Source of the DNA: an uncultured Prevotellaceae bacterium
GTDB lineage: Bacteria; Bacteroidota; Bacteroidia; Bacteroidales; Bacteroidaceae
Assembly (NCBI GenBank): GCA_947168395.1
Contig: CAMVLT010000006.1
Span: forward strand, 1 to 64,000
Reading direction: 5' to 3'
Length of the DNA: 64,000 nucleotides
Part shown: positions 34,943 through 43,164 of the stretch, one piece after another
Layout: the number at the start of each line of letters is the position of its first letter
Numbering within the stretch: position 1 is the stretch's first letter
The notes under the pieces: generated by a model
Database searches by the model: none
What the model was told of the DNA's origin: nothing
What the model saw: the letters and a program-made list of their open reading frames with translations, nothing else
Made by a program: the position numbers and the translations under genes

Positions 34943-35829
34943 GCGGAGGATGGTATAAGCAACTGCGCAACATACCTGAACGTCCCTGGTTCAAGGACGC
35001 GAACGTGGTGCTGCTCTACACTTTCCTGAAGGCGACGGCCTATGTCGCCGACGGCAAGTATAGGGACGTTATCGTGCGTCGCGGCTCCTGTCCTACTACC
35101 CGTGCCGAGATGATGGAGGCTACCGGCCTCAGCTATAAGCAAGTGGATGCTTGTCTTAGAAGACTTATTGGTTATAACGAGATTTTCGTTAAAGGGTACA
35201 ACAAATTCAGTATCGTAACTATCTGTGATTATGATGCTTGCGACAATTCTAACGACCTTTTTGATGATTACGAGGTACAGCAAAGGTATAGCAAAGGTAC
35301 AACAAATGGTACAACAAAGGAACAGCAAAAGGTACAACAAAGCGATTTTACACCTATTAATAATATAAAAGAAGAAAGAAGAGAAGAATATAATAATCTT
35401 ATAAGTCCTTACAGTCCTTATAAGAGGGAGAGAGAGTACAATGATGTGCCCTTAGAAGTAAAAAAGAAATATAATAATGAGTTCAAGGGTATGCTTCCGC
35501 CGTGCATCCGTCTCTCCACTTCAACACGTATTGCCGTCGAGGAGTGCCTGCGCCGTTTCGGCATGCAGTCCGTTGATACTGTCTTCGGGCAGATCAAGAC
35601 GGAACAGTTCAGCCTCGGCAACAACAAGACCGGCTTCATCGCCAACTTCACCTTCATCTTCACGCCGAAGAACTACCAGCAGTACCTCGAACGCGCACAG
35701 CTGGCAAGGCAGAAGAAGGAACAGAAGACACAGCAGCCGGAGCCTCAGCCGAAGTCAAACGGCAGCTGGCTCGATGCCTTGAAGGAAGATCCGAACTGGA
35801 GACCTGAAGATAATTCAAATAACGATTGA
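34939..35829 (+). CDS. Phage replication initiator-like protein with origin repeats in its gene
   Basis: 296 residues. N-terminal winged-helix region (about 15-110: VVLLYTFLKATAYV, PTTRAEMMEATGLSYKQVDA, RRLIGYNEIFVKG), as in DnaD / phage O-like replication proteins. The middle (113-160) is a Gln/Lys/Gly/Thr-rich linker coded by six tandem 11-bp iterons and A+T-rich DNA. The C-terminal part (165-260) has a helical domain (FIANFTFIFTPKNYQQYLE), then a disordered end with SWLDALKEDPNWRPED, which may contact a helicase. By analogy with lambda O, origin and initiator are one unit. No helicase gene is seen nearby. Confidence 0.7.
   Translation: MSGGWYKQLRNIPERPWFKDANVVLLYTFLKATAYVADGKYRDVIVRRGSCPTTRAEMMEATGLSYKQVDACLRRLIGYNEIFVKGYNKFSIVTICDYDACDNSNDLFDDYEVQQRYSKGTTNGTTKEQQKVQQSDFTPINNIKEERREEYNNLISPYSPYKREREYNDVPLEVKKKYNNEFKGMLPPCIRLSTSTRIAVEECLRRFGMQSVDTVFGQIKTEQFSLGNNKTGFIANFTFIFTPKNYQQYLERAQLARQKKEQKTQQPEPQPKSNGSWLDALKEDPNWRPEDNSNND
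35274..35341 (+). repeat. Six tandem iterons, probable replication origin
   Basis: Head-to-tail units of the form GGTACAACAAA: at 35274, 35285, 35296, 35308, 35319 and 35331, each 11-12 bp. They are followed at 35344-35410 by A+T-rich DNA that could unwind. They lie inside the initiator gene. Confidence 0.75.
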
Positions 35830-35832
35830 GAT

Positions 35833-36300
35833 ATGAATCACGAAGAGAGTAAACTACAGCAACAGTGCGCCATTTGTTTCAGGGCAGAGCACAGAGAGTA
35901 TGCTTCCCTGCTGACGCATCCCATCAACGAGGGCGGGGCAAATACCCGTGTCTCTGGTGCCATCCACAAAGCAGAGGGTACGGTGGCCGGAGTTCCTGAC
36001 TTCCTGCTGTTCCTGCCTGCGGAGTATGACCGCCTGTATTTCGGGCTTGGAATAGAGCTTAAGACTCCTACGGGGAAACAGTCACAGCAGCAGAAGGATT
36101 TCCAGCTCATGTTTCAGGCTGCTGGGTTCATGTACCTGGTAGTGCGTTCCCTCGACGAGTTCCGTCTGCATGTCAACGACTGGATGAAGCATGTGCCTGA
36201 GTACATTCAGGAGGCCGTAGCCTCAGCATACAGGCAGCTTATGGATGAAGACCTCCAGCGCCAGCGTGCGAAGTTACAGCGAATCATCAACAAGAAATGA
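35833..36300 (+). CDS. VRR-NUC domain nuclease
   Basis: 155 residues. The PD-(D/E)XK core of the VRR-NUC family is seen in GVPDFLLFLP (Asp) and GLGIELKTPTGKQSQQQKDF (Glu and Lys, then the conserved Gln), with GFMYLVVRSLDEF closing the fold. These phage enzymes cut branched DNA such as Holliday junctions. Starts 3 bp after the initiator gene, which suits a role in replication or recombination. Confidence 0.88.
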   Translation: MNHEESKLQQQCAICFRAEHREYASLLTHPINEGGANTRVSGAIHKAEGTVAGVPDFLLFLPAEYDRLYFGLGIELKTPTGKQSQQQKDFQLMFQAAGFMYLVVRSLDEFRLHVNDWMKHVPEYIQEAVASAYRQLMDEDLQRQRAKLQRIINKK

Positions 36301-36303
36301 GTC

Positions 36304-36861
36304 ATGGGCAAGAAGGGTTACAAGCATCCGGGACATAAGCATCCAGTCGTGGCGGTGAAGCCTGACGGTAGCATGGGTGGATATTTCGAGTTCATCCGTG
36401 ACGCATGCCTTATCTACGGGATGGACCGGCACAGCATCACCGACTCCTGCAAGCGTGGCACTATCTGCTTCGGCTACCGATGGATGTACGAAGAGGAATA
36501 CCGCAAGTACTGGCTGCAGGGCCGCACACATGAACTGGCCTACAAGCTTGATCCCAACCGTGACCGCCGTACATACCACTGGAAGAAGGGGCACCACTGC
36601 GGGAGTAATGTTTGGAGCAAGGAGACGAAGGAGAAGGTCTATAAGCGTCTCTCTGAGGTGTCACGCCAGCGTGCTGCCGATCCTAACAGCAAGTGGGGAA
36701 AGGGCTGGGACAATCTTAAGCCCGTGCGCTGCGTAAACACAGGCAGGGAGTATAAGAGCATCAAGGAGGCCGCTGCCGATGTCGGCCTGCGCCCGTCACA
36801 CATCAGCGGGGCCATATCCAGAGGCGGCAAGGTACATGGATTACAATTTGTCAAACTATAA
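36304..36861 (+). CDS. NUMOD-like DNA-binding protein without a nuclease domain
   Basis: 185 residues. The end KPVRCVNTGREYKSIKEAAA with GLRPSHISGAISRGG is the NUMOD-type HTH module of homing endonucleases, and the start (KPDGSMGGYFEFIRDACLIYGM then CFGYRWMYEEEY) looks like a second such module. I find no HNH or GIY-YIG catalytic motif. It may be a domesticated DNA-binding protein or a decayed mobile endonuclease. Confidence 0.65.
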   Translation: MGKKGYKHPGHKHPVVAVKPDGSMGGYFEFIRDACLIYGMDRHSITDSCKRGTICFGYRWMYEEEYRKYWLQGRTHELAYKLDPNRDRRTYHWKKGHHCGSNVWSKETKEKVYKRLSEVSRQRAADPNSKWGKGWDNLKPVRCVNTGREYKSIKEAAADVGLRPSHISGAISRGGKVHGLQFVKL

Positions 36862-36873
36862 AACAAAACGATT

Positions 36874-37353
36874 ATGAGAAGTAGAACAGCAATCTGGTTT
36901 CTCTGCAAGATCCGCTATGAGAAGGTAATGGAGGATGGCCTGCAGAAGAGAGTGACGGAACTTTACGTAGTCGATGCCCTTTCATTCAGCGAGGCAGAGG
37001 CACGTATCATGGAAGAGATGGCCACATATATAAGTGGCGAGTTCGAGGTGTACGAGATTGACCGTGCCGTCTATAAGGAGATTTTCTTCTCCGACAATGA
37101 CATGGCCGATAAGTGGTATAAGGCAAAGCTGAAGTTCATCACCATCGACGAGAAGACCGAGAAGGAGAAGAAGACCACCGTTTATTACCTGGTGCAGGCC
37201 GGATCGTTCGAGGGTGCCAGGAAGAACATCGACGAGGTGATGGGCGGCACCATGATTGACTATATCATTGATACTGTCAGCGAGACTACCATCATGGACG
37301 TGTTCGAGTACGTGAACAAAGGTAACGAGGCAAAGCCGGAATACGAGAAGTAA
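36874..37353 (+). CDS. DUF4494 protein
   Basis: 159 residues. RTAIWFLCKIRYEKVMEDG, ELYVVDALSFSEAEARIMEE and GSFEGARKNIDEVMGG are the marks of DUF4494, common in Bacteroidota phages and integrated elements. Function unknown. Confidence 0.85.
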   Translation: MRSRTAIWFLCKIRYEKVMEDGLQKRVTELYVVDALSFSEAEARIMEEMATYISGEFEVYEIDRAVYKEIFFSDNDMADKWYKAKLKFITIDEKTEKEKKTTVYYLVQAGSFEGARKNIDEVMGGTMIDYIIDTVSETTIMDVFEYVNKGNEAKPEYEK

Positions 37354-37356
37354 GGC

Positions 37357-37812
37357 ATGGAGGCAGAGGTGTGTTACATAGCAAAGGATGGCAGTCGCTT
37401 CACTGACGCGCTGCTGTGTGAGGAGTACGAGAAGACCATCGGTATCATTCCCAATACCGTTGCCGACCTGATACTGACCCTTAGCAAGCACGACCAGAAG
37501 GAGTACGTCTTCGGCATCGCGCTGGTCAGGCACCGCAAGGATGGCTCTGCCAGTATCTACACCCGCTTCACCGGCTGCTGCGACGATGCCCTGGAGTCAT
37601 TCGTCAACATCAAGGACTTGACCGAGGAGCAGCGTTACATAACGGCAACCGTCGGGGATATGATTGATGCGCTTCGTAAGCTGGACGGTGACGATCCTGT
37701 GCAGTACATGATTGTTTTCAGCTCAGACATTGAGTTTCACGGTCCCGGCGTCATGGCCAACCACAATCCCCTGGTATGGAAAGATAACGCCAGCAATGGC
37801 AATCACAAATAA
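37357..37812 (+). CDS. Phage protein of unknown function
   Basis: 151 residues, soluble, in the early operon 3 bp after the DUF4494 gene. Contains TVGDMIDALRKLDGDDPVQY, a fold-like motif seen in other small phage proteins. No family recognised. Confidence 0.65.
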   Translation: MEAEVCYIAKDGSRFTDALLCEEYEKTIGIIPNTVADLILTLSKHDQKEYVFGIALVRHRKDGSASIYTRFTGCCDDALESFVNIKDLTEEQRYITATVGDMIDALRKLDGDDPVQYMIVFSSDIEFHGPGVMANHNPLVWKDNASNGNHK

Positions 37813-37828
37813 TTTAAAACTAAGTATT

Positions 37829-38227
37829 ATGGATTTTTTCAAAGAAATTAAGCAAAACGTTCCTGACTTGGAAAAGGCACAGCTTACTTACTCTTATGTA
37901 ATGAGTAAAGGTGAGGCTCAGGAAAAAGTGGTAAAATTGGAAAAAGAACTTGGCGGTATCGCGGTTTATTATGAACTGTCAGGTAAGAAACTGACTATTT
38001 ACTACTCTCCTGAAATGAAAGAGAAATGGGGGGACAATCCGAAAGGAAAGAAAGTTCGCCTTGTTGTGAAGGATATAAAAGGTAACATCATTCAGGACAT
38101 GTGCCGTGATGGAGAAGTCACAAGCGAGGAAATGTATTTTGTCAGCGGATCAAGATGCGTTCGCTGTCAGTTTGGGAAAGATAATGATGCTTATGATATA
38201 AGCAATCTTGAAGTTATTAACAATTAA
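37829..38227 (+). CDS. Phage protein of unknown function
   Basis: 132 residues from the ATG at 37829 (MDFFKEIKQNVPDLEKAQLT). More A+T-rich than its neighbours. The C-terminal part has SGSRCVRCQFG, a CxxC that could bind metal. No family recognised. Confidence 0.65.
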   Translation: MDFFKEIKQNVPDLEKAQLTYSYVMSKGEAQEKVVKLEKELGGIAVYYELSGKKLTIYYSPEMKEKWGDNPKGKKVRLVVKDIKGNIIQDMCRDGEVTSEEMYFVSGSRCVRCQFGKDNDAYDISNLEVINN

Positions 38228-38240
38228 ATTTATCACAACT

Positions 38241-38672
38241 ATGTTAGAAATGACAAAGTACACGGGCACCAAGACCGTAAAGGCGTGCCCAATGTCTCTT
38301 GGAGAGGCAGAGAAGGTGCTGGGGCGCAAGATTGAGACCTCAGCTGTTGAGAACCGTGAGGAGTCAGAGGGCTACCTCGTAGAGTATGAGGACGGCTACC
38401 GCTCATGGTCGCCAAAGGACGTGTTCGACAAGGCCTACCGTGTCAGCGAGACGCACCTTGACCGTATGAACATCGAGCTTCAGGAGGTTGAGGAGCGCTA
38501 CCTGAAAGGACGTAAGTTCACGTTCACCCAGGAGTTCCGCAAGCTTACCGACAAGAAGCGTGACGCGCTGCGCAAGCAGCTCGACTCCATGGAGAACTAT
38601 CTGTATCTCCTCTCACGTCGCATTGAGCTGGAGTTAGAGCCGGAGCCTGAACGCGAACAGCCCGACAAGTAG
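38241..38672 (+). CDS. Phage protein with SWSPKDVF motif
   Basis: 143 residues from the ATG at 38241. The part CPMSLGEAEKVLGRK then GYLVEYEDGYRSWSPKDVFD is a pattern I recall in many phage proteins, without known function. The second half is a charged coiled helix ending in EPEPEREQPDK. Confidence 0.65.
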   Translation: MLEMTKYTGTKTVKACPMSLGEAEKVLGRKIETSAVENREESEGYLVEYEDGYRSWSPKDVFDKAYRVSETHLDRMNIELQEVEERYLKGRKFTFTQEFRKLTDKKRDALRKQLDSMENYLYLLSRRIELELEPEPEREQPDK

Positions 38673-38742
38673 CATCAACAGGCGGGCGGCACACCTTTTT
38701 CAGTTTCCTCCCGTGTCGCCCTGCCTTTAACACCATCAGATC

Positions 38743-39483
38743 ATGGAGAAAGAGAATGTAATCAACAAAATCCGCAAGCTGCTGAAGCTGCAGTACGGTG
38801 CCGAGAAGATCGGCAGCGAGGGAGAGGCCTTTGCCGCTGCTGAGGCTATCCGGCGTCTGCTGACTGAGTATAACCTGACGCTCAACGATGTAGGCACAGA
38901 GGAAGAGAAGCAGGAGATTGAGATGACAGGGGACGCCATTTCGTTCGTTGACGGCTACGGCTTCACGTGGAAGAAGGTGCTCATGTCAACCATCTGCGAG
39001 TTCAACTTCTGCAGCATGTACATTCGTGGCGACAAGAAGATGCTTATCATCGGTGCAGAGCATAACGTAATCGTCTGCCGTGAGTTCTTCACCTATCTGT
39101 GCCAGGTGTTCCGCCGTCTGGCCCAGCAGCGCCTCGACGAGCATCAGCTGGAGCTTTATGCAGAGGGCAAGCGCCTTAATGATAAGGGATGCAGGGAGTT
39201 CATACGCTCCTATCTGGAAGGTACGGGCTTCGGACTCCATGACAACTACGAGAGCCGTCAGCCAACGTCTGAGGAAACGGCACTGGTGCTTTGCCATCAG
39301 AAGATGGCCGAAGACTATCTCCACAACAAGACCAGCTATCAGCATCAGGGCACACACAAGCCCAAGGAGCGTGCGGTCTATGAGGAGGCCTTCATGGCTG
39401 GATTTGATGACGGGCTTAACGTCAGCCTCGACAAGCAGATAGAGGGCGTCAAGAAGCCCACTCAGGCAGAGTTATTTAAATAA
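38743..39483 (+). CDS. DUF2786 protein with clamp-binding-like tail
   Basis: 246 residues. The start NVINKIRKLLKLQYGAEK with EGEAFAAAEAIRRLLTEYNL is DUF2786; the middle (GYGFTWKKVLMSTICEFNFC, then IIGAEHNVIVCREFFTYL) is the second domain that normally goes with it. Function unknown. The last residues, PTQAELFK, fit the pentapeptide with which proteins bind the bacterial sliding clamp; the phage codes for its own clamp 2 kb downstream. Confidence 0.85.
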   Translation: MEKENVINKIRKLLKLQYGAEKIGSEGEAFAAAEAIRRLLTEYNLTLNDVGTEEEKQEIEMTGDAISFVDGYGFTWKKVLMSTICEFNFCSMYIRGDKKMLIIGAEHNVIVCREFFTYLCQVFRRLAQQRLDEHQLELYAEGKRLNDKGCREFIRSYLEGTGFGLHDNYESRQPTSEETALVLCHQKMAEDYLHNKTSYQHQGTHKPKERAVYEEAFMAGFDDGLNVSLDKQIEGVKKPTQAELFK

Positions 39484-39532
39484 AGTCCATCTTTAATTAA
39501 TTTAAGTTCATCTTTCAGAAGCAACAATAACA

Positions 39533-39643
39533 ATGAGCGAAGTAAATACAAATGATCCTGTTATGACAGGTACGGAGGGTGAAGCCCTCACAGACAACGG
39601 TCATCTGGACTGTCAGACCACAAACACCATGTGGTACGAGTAA
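39533..39643 (+). CDS. Small ORF copying the ParB start
   Basis: 36 residues, MSEVNTNDPVMTGTEGEALT then an end WYE. Its leader and first codons (ATGAGCGAAGTAAA) repeat those of the ParB-like gene 145 bp downstream, so it looks like a partial tandem duplication; perhaps an upstream ORF controlling the next gene. Confidence 0.4.
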   Translation: MSEVNTNDPVMTGTEGEALTDNGHLDCQTTNTMWYE

Positions 39644-39677
39644 CAAAGTTTCATCTTTCAACAAACAACAAAGAACT

Positions 39678-41336
39678 ATGAGCGAAGTAAACAACATACC
39701 CCAAGTACAGGAGATTCTTATCGGGTGCATCTTCCCGTCACCCATGAATCCCCGAAAGACGTTCAACGAGGACGCCATTCGTGAGCTGGCAGAGAATATC
39801 CGTCAGCAGGGCCTACTCCAGCCCATCACAGTTAGGCATAAGCCGTTTACGGACGGTAAGGGCAATGTACGCCCTCTGGCAAATGCCTATGAGATTGTCT
39901 GCGGCGAACGTCGCTACCGTGCCTGCAAAATGATTTCCGAGACTATGTTTGTCCCCTGCATCGTCCGTGACCTCACCGATGATGAGGCTTTCGACGCGAT
40001 GGTCACAGAGAACCTGCAGCGTCAGGACGTTGACCCCATCGAGGAGGCCGTTGCCTTCAAGCTGCTTACTACCCGTGGCACATCAGCAGACGATCTGGCC
40101 GCTCGCTTCGGCAAGTCCATACGCTACATTAACGACCGCATACGGCTGGCCATGCTCAAGGAGCCGTTGAGGCTTGCGCTCTCTGCTGGCAGGCTTACGC
40201 TTCGTGGCGGCTATCTCCTGGCACGCCTCAACGAGGCAGACCAGCAGGCTTTTATCGATGAAGAGTATGACGAGGAATGTGAATACACCACCTCTGACAT
40301 TGAAGAATGGCTCGACCGGCATTTCATGAACCTATGGCATGCGCCATTCCAGGACGGAGAGACGCTGCAAGAGACGTGGAATCCCGAAGGGAAGCTCATA
40401 CGCCGGTGCCTTACCTGTGACTGCAACACCTGTAATCACGGTTGTCTCTTCGTTGACATGAAGACGGAGGAGCCGCAGTGTATCGACGAGGTTTGCTATA
40501 ACCGCAAGGCCGACATATACTATGACTGGTTCCTGCGTCAGTATGAGTCACGCTTCGTACTTGCCGGTAAGCCTGCCACCGCTGGCTACATTGCTCTATT
40601 CTGTGAAACAAACAGATATTACAGCGATGAAATCAAGGAACGTCTCAATTCCATTACAAATAAGTTGACGTCTGCTGGCTACCGCATCTTTACTGAAAGG
40701 GAGCTACCAAACCGTGTATGGAGCAATACAGAAGGTGAACTGGCCGACGGCACGGCTATTGAGTGTATAGAAATATCCCAAATGGCATTTCGCTCACAGA
40801 TTAAGTTTTGTGTCCGTCGTATTCCTAACGCTGAGGCTACCCGTCCATCTGATCCCGCACAGCCTTCCAACTATCCCGCAAGGCTTGCGGAGCGCTCTGT
40901 CACCATCGAGAAGACCGCCGACAAGAAGGTGGTCAACTATGCCAAGAAGAATTTCGACCGTGAGAAGTATGTCAGCCAGAAGGGTGCCTTGATGCCGTGG
41001 GAGAATACTATACTCATGGCCATTGTCTGGGACAAGCTGCCCTGGAACGAGCACGACAAGCTTATTCCTGGTACTGCCTACACCACTCCTACCTTCGAGC
41101 AGATGGATAAGATGGTGAAGAGTACGATGTTCGATGCCTCATGGAAGCGCAAGGCCATTGCAGCCTTCATCACGTCATCCTATAAGGAGTCGTATCTGGA
41201 GGAGGCAATGAAGAACCTCTCCATCGAGGCCAAGGACTTTATCAGTAAGACTCGGCAGAAAGCTGATGAATCAATCAGCGCCATCAACGACGAACTGCGC
41301 GAGATGGGTTACGACGAAAAAGCAAATAAGCTATGA
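39678..41336 (+). CDS. ParB/Spo0J-like protein
   Basis: 552 residues from the ATG at 39678. ParB nuclease-like (CTPase) domain at about 10-110: SPMNPRKTFNEDAIRELAEN, QPITVR, IVCGERRYRACKMI, then VTENLQRQDVDPIEEA; a central HTH (about 120-175: TSADDLAARFGKSIRYINDR); and a long C-terminal region with CRRCLTCDCNTC-like cysteines (CLTCDCNTCNHGC near 245), perhaps zinc-binding. It is much longer than partition ParB proteins and has no ParA partner, so it more likely acts as a phage regulator or DNA-processing protein. Confidence 0.85.
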   Translation: MSEVNNIPQVQEILIGCIFPSPMNPRKTFNEDAIRELAENIRQQGLLQPITVRHKPFTDGKGNVRPLANAYEIVCGERRYRACKMISETMFVPCIVRDLTDDEAFDAMVTENLQRQDVDPIEEAVAFKLLTTRGTSADDLAARFGKSIRYINDRIRLAMLKEPLRLALSAGRLTLRGGYLLARLNEADQQAFIDEEYDEECEYTTSDIEEWLDRHFMNLWHAPFQDGETLQETWNPEGKLIRRCLTCDCNTCNHGCLFVDMKTEEPQCIDEVCYNRKADIYYDWFLRQYESRFVLAGKPATAGYIALFCETNRYYSDEIKERLNSITNKLTSAGYRIFTERELPNRVWSNTEGELADGTAIECIEISQMAFRSQIKFCVRRIPNAEATRPSDPAQPSNYPARLAERSVTIEKTADKKVVNYAKKNFDREKYVSQKGALMPWENTILMAIVWDKLPWNEHDKLIPGTAYTTPTFEQMDKMVKSTMFDASWKRKAIAAFITSSYKESYLEEAMKNLSIEAKDFISKTRQKADESISAINDELREMGYDEKANKL

Positions 41337-41506
41337 AATGTAAGTGTATCAAGAAACGCTCCTTTACCGGCTTTCTCGAGGTCGGCAAGGTTTATGAGGC
41401 AAAAGTGCGCAAGGTGGCCGGGAAGAACATCTATTCCTTCTGTGGCGGTCGCCTGCAGCTCTCAGACGAGACGCTGGGCATGTACTTCGAGCGTGTGGAG
41501 AATTAG
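41333..41506 (+). CDS. Small phage protein
   Basis: 57 residues, MKCKCIKKRSFTGFLEVGKV then FCGGRLQLSDETLGMYFERV. The start overlaps the ParB stop (ATGA). Three cysteines, beta-rich, function unknown. Confidence 0.55.
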   Translation: MKCKCIKKRSFTGFLEVGKVYEAKVRKVAGKNIYSFCGGRLQLSDETLGMYFERVEN

Positions 41507-41508
41507 GT

Positions 41509-41712
41509 ATGAAAGAACCAAGGTACTGCATCACGGCCATCAACCGCATGACGCGCCAGCGTGAATCGGTCACACGTCCCTACGCCAAGGCGACTGCCGA
41601 GAAGATGCTACGCAGGGAGAAAGCCAAGCCACCGGCAAAACGGAGCTGGATCTATCCTCGCATGGAAGCCGTAGAGCCTCAACAGTTGACAATTAACTTC
41701 AAAACAGAATGA
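41509..41712 (+). CDS. Small basic protein with clamp-binding-like tail
   Basis: 67 residues, strongly basic (RQRESVTRPYAKATAEKMLR). It ends PQQLTINFKTE; QLTINF fits the hexapeptide form of the sliding-clamp binding motif, and the gene directly precedes and overlaps the clamp gene (4 bp). Function unknown. Confidence 0.6.
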   Translation: MKEPRYCITAINRMTRQRESVTRPYAKATAEKMLRREKAKPPAKRSWIYPRMEAVEPQQLTINFKTE

Positions 41713-42966
41713 ATATGGAATTTATCGTATCACGCAACAGTTTACTGCGGGCATTACAACATACCCGCTGCGCCATCACCAAGGGGGAGTTGAACATATT
41801 CAAGTGCTTCGTGTTCTCCTTTGATGAAGAGGAAAGGCTGATGACCGTCCACGCCTCCAACGGCTCTATATGGATGGAAGAGACGGTTGTGCTCGACAAG
41901 CATGCCGTGAAGCCTCGGCCCATCGCTATCTACCACTACGACATCATCAAGCCCCTGAAGTCCCTCGACGAACAGCCGTTGCGCTTCGAGGTGCTGGAGT
42001 ACCAGGTCATCGTGCATCATTCCATCGGCTCGTTTCGTCTGCCTCTCTATGGTAACGCCTCGGAGTTCTTCGACTTCAAGGCACCTGCTCCCGACGTTGA
42101 GGCTGATGACGGCTGGCTGCTGGAGTATGAGGCTCCCTGCCTGAAGTCCGTCCTTAACCGCTGTAACTTCGCCATGGCACAAGACGAGCTGCGGCCTGTC
42201 ATGAATGGTGTCTATGTCAACCTCACGGATCAGTTCTCTGACTACGTATCTTCCGACGGCCACAAGCTGGTGCGTGTCCGCAAAGATCCTGTTTGTTGCG
42301 GCTCTTCAGTCGTAAGCACGTCGTTCATCATCCCTTACGCCGTCGTTAAGACGCTCCTGAAGGTGCTGCCATCCACCGGCGACATAGATTTGGAGTACCA
42401 GAAGGAACTGATGAAGGAGCATACCCGCACAGACAAAGACGGCAACGGGCGCACTGTCAAGGAGAAGTACCTGGTTACTGAGCGCAAGCCCCCAGTGCCG
42501 CATCGTCATCGACGATACGCTCACGCTCTCCTTCAATCCCGTTGAGGGACGTTACCCGCAGTACTGGACTGTCATTCCTGAACGGCATGTATTCAAGATG
42601 ACAGTTGACCGCAAGGCCCTTATCAAGTCCTGTGACCGTCTTTCCATCTTCGCCAATCAGTCCGGCATGGTGGAAATGAGGATCGACGAGACCACACTGA
42701 AGCTCAAATCTGAAGATGCAGACTTCGAGGTGGCCGGTGACGAACAGCTGCCGTGTGTCAGCGAACCGTTCGACGGACATTCACCGATTAACCTGCGCAT
42801 AGGCATGAAGGCCGTGTCGGTGTCGCAGACATTGAAGACGCTCTCCACCGAAAAAGCGGTGTTCCTGCTCTCTGACTGTTCACGCGCTGCCATCATCCAG
42901 CCTCAGCCTCAGCCGGACAACGAGGAGATTACCATGCTGCTTATGCCAATGTTATGTAACGACTAA
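41709..42966 (+). pseudogene. Phage DNA polymerase III beta-like sliding clamp, frameshifted
   Basis: Two frames together give one clamp of about 418 residues. Frame 1 (41709-42545) holds MNMEFIVSRNSLLRALQHTR and domains I-II (LNRCNFAMAQDELRPVMNGVYV is the typical domain II start). It stops early after a run of five C at about 42488. In the +1 frame from there the text reads CRIVIDDTLTLSFNPVEG, then domain III (CDRLSIFANQSGMVEMRID, ending ITMLLMPMLCND at 42966). Deleting one C joins the frames as ERKPQCRIVIDD. It may be a real mutation, a sequencing error, or +1 slippage at a Pro codon run. Confidence 0.85.
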
Positions 42967-42971
42967 GCACT

Positions 42972-43142
42972 ATGGACACGAACGTAATGATGGTCAACAA
43001 CACCTTGCATGTCCGCTTTGCACACAGCGGCGTCGCGTTCTGTGACGTGTGCCTCACGCCTGAAGAGGCGGCAGACCTCTCGCACAATATCCTCATTAAA
43101 CTGTCAGAATATTACATACAGAATAAAAAGCAACAGTATTAA
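42972..43142 (+). CDS. Small phage protein
   Basis: 56 residues, MDTNVMMVNNTLHVRFAHSG then FCDVCLTPEEAADLSHNILI. Two close Cys. Function unknown; 5 bp after the clamp stop. Confidence 0.55.
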   Translation: MDTNVMMVNNTLHVRFAHSGVAFCDVCLTPEEAADLSHNILIKLSEYYIQNKKQQY

Positions 43143-43164
43143 CAAATTTATCGACTAAAGAAAT

